Shown here: one piece after another, positions 55,443 through 62,174 of the stretch
Layout of the letters: each line of letters starts with the position of its first letter
Position numbering within the stretch: position 1 is the stretch's first letter
Source: Rhodovulum sp. P5
GTDB taxonomy: Bacteria; Pseudomonadota; Alphaproteobacteria; Rhodobacterales; Rhodobacteraceae
NCBI RefSeq assembly: GCF_002079305.1
Contig: NZ_CP015039.1
Span: 3,643,501-3,707,500 of the forward strand
Direction: 5' to 3'
DNA length: 64,000 nucleotides
Position numbers and translations under genes: made by a program
The notes under the pieces: generated by a model
What the model saw: the letters and a program-made list of their open reading frames with translations, nothing else
Database searches by the model: none
Told to the model about the DNA's origin: nothing

Positions 55443-56982
55443 TGGCGATCTCCACGATCAAGTGCCGCCCCTCAAGGCTTTGCGGCTGGCCCTGCTCCCC
55501 CAGCCGTCCGCCCATCCGCAGCAATAGGCCCAGCGGCACGGCGTCCAGCCGCACGGTCACGGCGCCCGGTTCAAGGACCAGCGTTCCGGACTGGTGAAAG
55601 AACTGACGGGCGAGATAACCAAGGCTCGACCCCGGCATGCCGCGCAGCCCCTCTGCATAAAGATCGGCGGCGGCGCGCAGGGCGGGCAGTTCCGGCCCGG
55701 TTCCGTGGCTGTCCGCGTCCTTGCGCAGGGTTTCGGGGGCAAGGCCGAGGGCGGTGGCTTCGGGCCAGTCGGGCTTGGGCAGCAACTCGGGCAGCGCGTT
55801 TTCCGGCAGGCCCGACAAGTGCCGCAAGCCGGGATCGAACCGCGCCAGAAGCGCGGGCTTGCGCCCAACAGACGCGGCCAGCAGGGTTTGCAGGCCCAGC
55901 GGGCCAAGCCGTGGGGCAAGGCCCAGACGGTCGATGGCCGGAAGCAGCAGCGCGGCCCCGGCATAGGCGCTGCGCAGGCGTTCCGCGGTGGGCTGCGGCA
56001 TTACCGGTTCGGTCGTGGCGGGCTGCCCCAGCGCCATCGTGGCGAGGGCGCGCAGCGCGGCGGGGCCGGTGTCTGCCTCGAGGTTTTGGCGCAACCAGTC
56101 CCGCGGGGCCGCAAGATCCTCCGGCAGGTCTGCAAGGGTTGCACGCAGGCGCCCCAAATCGGGCGCAGGCTGTCGCAGCGCCGCTTTCAACTCTGGCCGC
56201 AGCGCCATGAGCGCCGACAGATGCCCAAGCTGCAGCGCGGGCCGGGCCGCGACCTCCACCGGGATCCGGGCCGGGCCGGTTGTCAGCGCGATCAGCCAGC
56301 CGAACGCCATGCGCGCGCGTCCCGCACGCGTTCCGGCCTCGACCGGCGGCGGGGTGACGGGGCCGATGCGCGCAAGGTGATCGGGCGAGACGAGCGCCCC
56401 GGGGTCGGGGGGCGCCCCGGTCCATGCGTGCCAGAGCGTGACGACATCCGCCGCGGTGCATTTGGCGATCACCTGCTGGATCGTGCCCCCCGCCGATAGC
56501 AGGGCCATGACCTCCCCCACATGCTGCGGCGTATGGCTCAGCACCGCGGAAATCGCGCGGCCGGCGGGCAGGTCGGCGACATGGCGGAAATCGGTCCAGT
56601 ACCAGCGCAAATCGGCGGTGCCGCCTGCCATGTCGCTGACCCATGCGGCCAGCCGCGCGGGTTCAGAGGGGAAGCGCATGACCTCCTCCGGCCCGCCCTC
56701 CGCCTGCAAGCGGTAGATCGCGCGCAGGATGGCCTCGGCCCAGCAGCGCGCGGTGGCGCTGTCGTCCAGCCGCCCGATATCAAGCCAGAGCGACAGCCGC
56801 AGCCGCCGGATGCAGATCGCGGGGCCGTCGGCGCCGGTTTCCTGTTCTGTCGTCAGGGTGTCGAGGGCTTCGCCCAGCAGCTCACCCACCACCCGGTCCA
56901 GCCGCCTTGCCAGCAGGGTTCGCCGCTCGGGCGTGCCTGCAAGCCGATAGCGTGTGGTCATGTGGTCGATGACCGCGGTCAT
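55435..56982 (-). CDS. Contractile injection system tape-measure-family protein
   Basis: 515 residues of the family annotated as CIS tape measure (Afp14-like/CIS_TMP). Its N-terminal block MTAVIDHMTTRYRLAGTPER then CIRRLRLSLWLDIGRLDD, and the central VMRFPSEPARLAAWVSDMAGG followed by RWYWTDFRHVADLPAGRA are diagnostic. The C-terminal part is Leu/Ala/Pro-rich and helical. The protein may set or cap tube length in the particle. The gene overlaps the ATPase N-terminal part by 8 bp and is 3 bp after the glycosyltransferase gene. Confidence 0.85.
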   Translation of the reverse strand: MTAVIDHMTTRYRLAGTPERRTLLARRLDRVVGELLGEALDTLTTEQETGADGPAICIRRLRLSLWLDIGRLDDSATARCWAEAILRAIYRLQAEGGPEEVMRFPSEPARLAAWVSDMAGGTADLRWYWTDFRHVADLPAGRAISAVLSHTPQHVGEVMALLSAGGTIQQVIAKCTAADVVTLWHAWTGAPPDPGALVSPDHLARIGPVTPPPVEAGTRAGRARMAFGWLIALTTGPARIPVEVAARPALQLGHLSALMALRPELKAALRQPAPDLGRLRATLADLPEDLAAPRDWLRQNLEADTGPAALRALATMALGQPATTEPVMPQPTAERLRSAYAGAALLLPAIDRLGLAPRLGPLGLQTLLAASVGRKPALLARFDPGLRHLSGLPENALPELLPKPDWPEATALGLAPETLRKDADSHGTGPELPALRAAADLYAEGLRGMPGSSLGYLARQFFHQSGTLVLEPGAVTVRLDAVPLGLLLRMGGRLGEQGQPQSLEGRHLIVEIANG

Positions 56983-56985
56983 GGC

Positions 56986-57885
56986 TTAGAACCCGATGCC
57001 GAAACGGGTTAGGAACCAGTCGAGATCGCGCACCCGGGCGCGCTGCATCTCCTCCCGCTTTGACCAAAGCCCGTCGGTCAGCGCCCGTGCAAGGCATTTC
57101 TCTGCGCCGGGGCAGCGGATGATGCGGGCCAGGATCCGCTCCAGCCGTGCCTCGTCGAAATGCAGCATCGCAAGGCGCAGGTGGTTGTAAAGGATCAGCG
57201 CCGGGTCGACGTCATAGGGCCGCGAGGTGCGGAACAGGTGATAGACAAGGCTTTGCGGGGCGGCGTGCACCTCGTAGCCCATCAGCCACATCCGCAGGCA
57301 AATCTCGATATCCTCCGACCCCCAGCGGGTCATGCCGGGATCGAAGCCCCCCAAGGCGGCGAAGGCATCCGCCCGGACCGCCTGACAGGCGCCGATATGG
57401 AACGGCACGGGGCCGCGGGTGCCGGCGGGCAGCCAGACATTGCCAAGGCCCTCGTCCTCCCATGTGATGCCGCAGGCGACAAGGCGATGGTCGCGGATCG
57501 AGGTGAAGGCCGGACCGCTGAGCCCAACGGCTTCATCGGCAAGGGGCGCAACCAGCGGGGCAAGCCAACCGTCGGGCACGTAGCAATGACCGTCGAGAAA
57601 CACGATCGCCTCGCCCTCTGCCACGGCGGCCCCGGCATTGCGGGCGCGGGCGATGCCCTCGCCGGGCCCGTGGATCACCCGCACCTGCGGATCGTCGGCA
57701 AAGCGCGCGGCGGTGCGCTGGGGCGCCCCGTCGGTGGAGCCGTCATCGACCACGATCACCTGCGGGTCGAGCGGCCCGGAATGCGCGCGGACCGAGGCCA
57801 CCGTGTCGATCAGGTTCTCTCCTTCGCTCAGCGCCGGGATCACCACGCTGACCGAGGGCAGGCCGAGGGCGCGTGCGCCATCCAT
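56986..57885 (-). CDS. Glycosyltransferase, polypeptide GalNAc-transferase-like
   Basis: 299-residue GT-A enzyme. SVVIPALSEGENLIDTV and IVVDDGSTDGAPQ open the nucleotide-binding half. The metal motif is VFLDGHC with Asp98 and His100, a DxH rather than DxD motif, which is characteristic of polypeptide GalNAc-transferases. The acceptor region GGFDPGMTRWGSEDIEICLRMW followed by GYEVHAAPQSLVYHLFR also resembles that family (WGGEN...FR...H.FR). The start overlaps the previous stop (TGATG), so it is made with the Ser/Thr/Pro-rich protein encoded just upstream, a likely substrate. No lectin domain is attached. Activity is inferred. Confidence 0.8.
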   Translation of the reverse strand: MDGARALGLPSVSVVIPALSEGENLIDTVASVRAHSGPLDPQVIVVDDGSTDGAPQRTAARFADDPQVRVIHGPGEGIARARNAGAAVAEGEAIVFLDGHCYVPDGWLAPLVAPLADEAVGLSGPAFTSIRDHRLVACGITWEDEGLGNVWLPAGTRGPVPFHIGACQAVRADAFAALGGFDPGMTRWGSEDIEICLRMWLMGYEVHAAPQSLVYHLFRTSRPYDVDPALILYNHLRLAMLHFDEARLERILARIIRCPGAEKCLARALTDGLWSKREEMQRARVRDLDWFLTRFGIGF

Positions 57886-59495
57886 CAGGGGCCACCCCGC
57901 CGTGTCCGGTTGCGCGCCTCGGCCTGCAATTCGGCAACGCGGACCTCTGACATGCCCAGGGTTTCTGAAAGGGTTTCGCTACTCGCGCCGATGAAATCGG
58001 TCAGGTTGGTGATCCCGATCTCGGCCAGTCGGCCGCTGCGGCTTGGCCCGATATCGGTCAGGTCGGTCACGGCCATGTCGCGGCCGGCCGCGGGGTCGAA
58101 CTCCGTCATCATCGGGCCGGGGTCAAACGGGTCCCCGGGGTTCACGAACTCGCTGAACGGGTTCATGTCGGTAAAGAAGGACGGCCCCCCGGTGAAGAAA
58201 GACGGTCCGGTAAAGACCGATGGACCGGTGAAGAAGGATGGCCCGCCCGTGAAGAACGAGGGTTGCGAGAACAAGGTGAATTCGCTGGGTTGGGTGAAGA
58301 TGGTCGGTGCCGTGGCCCGTGTGAATTGCGTGGGCGGTGTCGGCGTCGGTGTCGGGCTTGGCGGCGGGGTCGAGGGGGCAGGCACGCCGCACTGGCAGGC
58401 ATGGCGCCGGGCCTGCAGCCACATGGGCAGCAGTTGCCGCCGGTCCCGGAATTCGTCGATCCCGAGGATTCCGGTGCGCCCGACCTCGATCGTGGCGATG
58501 ACCACGCAGTCCCCGTCAGAGGGCGGAACCGGCAAAAGGCTGTCGGTGCAGACCAGTGCTTCGACCTCGTCGCATCCGGGCGGGGCATTGCCCGCGGGCA
58601 GATCGCACAGGATCTTCAGCCTGTAACTTTCGCAGACCCGGGAAAACCGGTCCTCCGCATTCGGCTCCCTGCAGGCCTCTGGCACCGCCGGGCGCGGGGC
58701 GGCCAACTGGTCGAAGGGGCAAAGGGCAAGATAGACCTCGCCCATGACCGGGCTGGAGGGCGCGAGACCCAGAAGGAAGACCGCGTTGCCGTCGGCATTT
58801 ATCTCCACGCTCTGGATGCCGGCGCCGGTCAGCCTCAGCGATTGCGGCACCATCGGGTCGACGGTCTGCATCAGGGTATCGACGATGTTCCCGGCGGCAT
58901 CGCGCGCGGTGACGGTGGCCGGTTTCGCCGTGTGGGCGACGATAACCGTGATCTCGTCCATCGGGTCGGCAAGTTGAATGAGGCCGCTGACCCCCAGCAG
59001 CAGTGCCGTGAACTGATCCAGGGCCATTATGCGCGTCTGATCGTCTGCGCCGGGCACATCCGTCTGAATGGTGGCCCAGCCGACATCGCGCGGGTTGGCG
59101 TCGACTTCCGGGTGACCCGGATCGGCGAAATTGACCGGGGCGGGCAGGTCTTCCGGAAAGCCGGTATCGGTCAGGTCGCCGGGATTGGGGCAGGGGCCGG
59201 GGATGCCCAGGCAGGCGCGCGCCTCGGGGCAGATGTCATAGGGGGCCGCACCCGCGGGCACGGCGATCTCGGCCCCCGTGGGGGCGATGGCAAATCCGGC
59301 GCCCACCTGCACCGCCCAGGGCTGCCCCGCCACCGGGCTGACCGGCAGGCCCGACAGGACGCCCCAGCCGATGGCATGCCGGTTGAACCGGCGGCGGCTG
59401 TCGCGCATCCAGTCGACCAGCGCATTGAGGTCTTCGGCGCGCAGGTTCTGGCGGTCGAAAAAGAGCGGGCGGATAAGGGTGTCATCGTCTGCCAT
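57885..59495 (-). CDS. CIS baseplate-associated-type protein with Ser/Thr/Pro/Phe repeat tract
   Basis: 536 residues from MADDDTLIRPLFFD at 59495. The N-terminal domain (RQNLRAEDLNALVDWMRDSR, then NRHAIGWGVLSGLPV) is the family also found in the collagen-like neighbour and common in eCIS loci. Residues about 100-365 are beta-rich. A mucin-like tract at 369-412 (PSTPPPSPTPTPTPP) precedes FFTGGPS-type repeats at 412-442. The C-terminus carries a helix-hairpin-helix-like domain (DLTDIGPSRSGRLAEIGI). Likely a tail fibre or baseplate component; the glycosyltransferase gene overlaps its stop by 1 nt. Confidence 0.65.
   Translation of the reverse strand: MADDDTLIRPLFFDRQNLRAEDLNALVDWMRDSRRRFNRHAIGWGVLSGLPVSPVAGQPWAVQVGAGFAIAPTGAEIAVPAGAAPYDICPEARACLGIPGPCPNPGDLTDTGFPEDLPAPVNFADPGHPEVDANPRDVGWATIQTDVPGADDQTRIMALDQFTALLLGVSGLIQLADPMDEITVIVAHTAKPATVTARDAAGNIVDTLMQTVDPMVPQSLRLTGAGIQSVEINADGNAVFLLGLAPSSPVMGEVYLALCPFDQLAAPRPAVPEACREPNAEDRFSRVCESYRLKILCDLPAGNAPPGCDEVEALVCTDSLLPVPPSDGDCVVIATIEVGRTGILGIDEFRDRRQLLPMWLQARRHACQCGVPAPSTPPPSPTPTPTPPTQFTRATAPTIFTQPSEFTLFSQPSFFTGGPSFFTGPSVFTGPSFFTGGPSFFTDMNPFSEFVNPGDPFDPGPMMTEFDPAAGRDMAVTDLTDIGPSRSGRLAEIGITNLTDFIGASSETLSETLGMSEVRVAELQAEARNRTRRGGP
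58171..58262 (-). repeat. FFTGGPS-type tandem repeat within the baseplate-associated gene
   Basis: Codes for four to five copies of a unit of the form (S)FFTG(G)P, ending PSFFTDM. The DNA copies are imperfect, so this is protein-level repetition and probably not recent slippage. Confidence 0.8.
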
Positions 59496-59560
59496 GGCTC
59501 TGTCCCTTTGCTTGCGGCGCTGGTCGGCCTGCCGGGCACGGCGGCCGGACGCCCGAAATG

Positions 59561-62158
59561 TCAACCACGCGGCACCGCGAACCAGCTTTCGAAGCTGCCG
59601 CCCTCCAGCCGGTTGCCGCTGGGCCGTCGTGGCACGGCGCCGAAGATGTGGTTCCCGTCCACCGCGAATTCGCCCTTTTCGTCCCGGACGAAGTCGCTGC
59701 GGAACAGGATGCGGAAGAGGCCCACGCCCAGTTCCTGCACCCAGCCCTGGAACGTGTCGCCGCCGGCCAGTCGCACGGCCTGGGTAATCGGGTCGGCCGT
59801 GGCGGTGACGGCGGTGATGCGGCCGCCGGCGTCGATCGCGTCGATCTGGCAGGGTTCGCAGGTCAGGCCCGGTGGGATCACGTCATAGGTGCAGCCGCCG
59901 GGGCCGGTGATCCGTGCGAACAGGCGGAAGACCTCGCTGTCGGACAGGATCTTGGGGTTGCCGCGGACGCTGTCGAACAGGACAGGGGCGCTGAAGGCGA
60001 TCACCAGCCCGGTCTTGTTGAAATCGTCGAGGAAGGCGCCGACGCTGTTCCACGGGCTGTCGTCATGCACCCAGGAAAGGTTGGTGATGCGCACCAGATT
60101 GTCGTTCAGGCCGTCCGCCGGCGGGCCCTCTGGCCCTTCCGGCCCTTCTGGTCCCTCGGGTCCTTCCGGCCCCTCCGGTCCTTCGGGGCCCTCTGGCCCT
60201 TCTGGTCCTTCCGGGCCTTCCTGACCCTCGGGGCCCGGCATGCCGGCCGGGCCGCGCGGGCCGGGGCGGCCCTGGGCGAAACCCTGTTCCAGCATGCAGC
60301 GGACGACCTCGACAATGGTGTTCGACGAGGGCACCAGACGGCGATGGGTCAGGTTGTCGATGATCGCGTCGGTCCCTTCGGTGCCGATGCCCGGATCCTG
60401 CATCAGCATGCCCGGCACATAGCCCGGCAGATGGGCCAGCGTGACGCAGTGATCCCCGTCATCACCACAGGCCGGGCAGGGGCCGATTATCTCGTCGAAG
60501 ATCGTGCCGCAGTCGTTTTCGGTGATGTCGATGACCGCGACCAGCGCGCGGCTGGGTTGCGCCGGGCTTGCATCGTTGGCGGCGGCGTAAAGCCGGTTCA
60601 GCACCGGGGCGAGGCGCAGGAACCGGGCCTCTCCGGCGATGGCCTGCCGCGTGCCCAGTGGATTGGCGCGCTCGGGCGCGGACACATCCGCGATGGCATC
60701 GACGGACAGGGTGACGACAGAGGCATGGCCCTCTTCATCGCTTTCCAGCGCATAGGCCCAGCGTTCCCCCGGTGCCAGCGTCAGATCCAGCGCCTCTGCC
60801 GCCCACGCGCCGCCGCGCCCGTCCGGCCGGATCGAGAAGACGCCGCCGGGGTCGAGCAACTGGAACCGGTCCAGATGCGCGGTTTCCGCATCCGCCTGCG
60901 ACAGGACATAGACATATTCCCCGTCGAACGACACCGACAGCGCCACCGGCCTGCCGTCGATCTTGACCGGCACGGTGATTTCGTCGCCCGGCTCACCCCC
61001 CGCATCGCCGGAGAACAGCCGCGAGATGTCGAAGATGCGCAGCCGCCGGTCGTCGTCGTCCGCATCGACATCCAGCAGGAACAGCATCTGGCCGCTGGCG
61101 CTGACCTGTATCACGTTCGCGCCGCGGGTTGCCGGGGTGTCGGGGCTGGTCGCATGGCCCAGATCGAACCGGCGCTGACCGGCCGGCACGCCCACGCCGC
61201 CGTCCGAAATCCAGTTCTGGATATCGGCCTCGCGCCAGGCGAGGATTTCGCCGTCATCGAGGCTCCAGACAAACAGGGTGCCGTCCTCGCTGACCGCCAG
61301 CCGCAGGCCCCAGCCCAGGCTGATGACCGGCGCATCGGGATCGGCGCTGCGGATATCGGCCTCCCGGTAGACGGCGATGCCGTCGTCGTCCTCGACCCCG
61401 GTGCCGACCACGTAGATCAGATCGCCCCGCGGCGAGACGGCGATGTCGCGCACCGACTTGCCGGTCTCGAACGCGGTGATCAGATCATGGGTCGTGGCGT
61501 CGTAGACGAAAACCCGCGCGCCGCCATCGCTTGAGGTCACGGCGACATAGACCTGCCCGTTTTCTTCATCCACCGCGGTGGCGGTGACCCGCTGGTCATG
61601 CAGGATCAGCGTCTGCACCCAGTCAAGCCGCGCGTCGGTCGGTTGCTGCACCGGGGGCACCGTGTCCGACCGCGCGACATGCAGCGCGATCTTCCAGCCC
61701 TCGCGGATGCGGTTGAAGGCGTCGTTGTCGTCGGCGCAACTGCAATCGGGCAGGATGACCGGCACCTTTTCATCGCCGGCTTCGTCATAACAGATCGAAA
61801 GGAACAGGTCCTCGTCATGGGCGTCGTCGAAGGTGATGCCCTGGGCCTCGATCTCGGCGGTGATGTCGATCACCGTGGGTTCCGTTACCACGATTTCCCG
61901 CCCGCAGCAGTCCAGGGCAAGACCCGGTTCCAGCACGACATAGCGGCGGCGGCATTCCTCGTTCGGATGGGCGGTGACCGACAAGCCGCAGACCGTGCCC
62001 GTGCCGTGCAGATAGGCGTTGTGCAGGCGGTCCTTGCCGACAAGGTAGGCCTGTTCTTGCTGGAAATCCCTTTCGGTCAGCAGCTTCCCGTTGAAATACG
62101 TGTTCCGGCGGAAGGTCTGAAGCCCGCAGGGGATGCAAGAAGTGTCGAAGGCCGGCAT
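59561..62158 (-). CDS. CIS fibre-like protein: conserved N-terminal domain, beta-propeller and collagen-like tract
   Basis: 865 residues from MPAFDTSCIPCG at 62158 (AAGGAG just upstream). The N-terminus has YFNGKLLTERDFQQEQAYL and HGTGTVCGLSV, a domain repeatedly found in CIS loci. Residues about 195-560 contain beta-propeller-type blades (DLITAFETGKSVRDIAVSPRG). Residues 630-680 are 17 Gly-X-Y triplets including ten consecutive Gly-Pro-Glu. A globular C-terminal region of about 185 residues ends the chain. The layout suits a trimeric fibre with a receptor-binding tip. It starts 16 bp after the tail protein gene. Specific function inferred. Confidence 0.7.
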   Translation of the reverse strand: MPAFDTSCIPCGLQTFRRNTYFNGKLLTERDFQQEQAYLVGKDRLHNAYLHGTGTVCGLSVTAHPNEECRRRYVVLEPGLALDCCGREIVVTEPTVIDITAEIEAQGITFDDAHDEDLFLSICYDEAGDEKVPVILPDCSCADDNDAFNRIREGWKIALHVARSDTVPPVQQPTDARLDWVQTLILHDQRVTATAVDEENGQVYVAVTSSDGGARVFVYDATTHDLITAFETGKSVRDIAVSPRGDLIYVVGTGVEDDDGIAVYREADIRSADPDAPVISLGWGLRLAVSEDGTLFVWSLDDGEILAWREADIQNWISDGGVGVPAGQRRFDLGHATSPDTPATRGANVIQVSASGQMLFLLDVDADDDDRRLRIFDISRLFSGDAGGEPGDEITVPVKIDGRPVALSVSFDGEYVYVLSQADAETAHLDRFQLLDPGGVFSIRPDGRGGAWAAEALDLTLAPGERWAYALESDEEGHASVVTLSVDAIADVSAPERANPLGTRQAIAGEARFLRLAPVLNRLYAAANDASPAQPSRALVAVIDITENDCGTIFDEIIGPCPACGDDGDHCVTLAHLPGYVPGMLMQDPGIGTEGTDAIIDNLTHRRLVPSSNTIVEVVRCMLEQGFAQGRPGPRGPAGMPGPEGQEGPEGPEGPEGPEGPEGPEGPEGPEGPEGPEGPPADGLNDNLVRITNLSWVHDDSPWNSVGAFLDDFNKTGLVIAFSAPVLFDSVRGNPKILSDSEVFRLFARITGPGGCTYDVIPPGLTCEPCQIDAIDAGGRITAVTATADPITQAVRLAGGDTFQGWVQELGVGLFRILFRSDFVRDEKGEFAVDGNHIFGAVPRRPSGNRLEGGSFESWFAVPRG
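60119..60271 (-). repeat. Collagen-like Gly-X-Y repeat (ten consecutive Gly-Pro-Glu)
   Basis: Nine-base units encoding Gly-Pro-Glu run from 60128 to 60217; Gly-Gln-Glu and Gly-Pro-Glu follow, flanked by Gly-Arg-Pro, Gly-Pro-Arg, Gly-Pro-Ala and Gly-Met-Pro. Codon variation between units is moderate, so length variation by slippage is possible. Confidence 0.9.
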
Positions 62159-62174
62159 GTCGAAGTCTCCTTCC

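Noticed and set aside
54465..56210. 581-codon plus-strand open frame
   Set aside because: Antisense to the ATPase and tape-measure genes; His/Arg/Pro-rich composition without homology.
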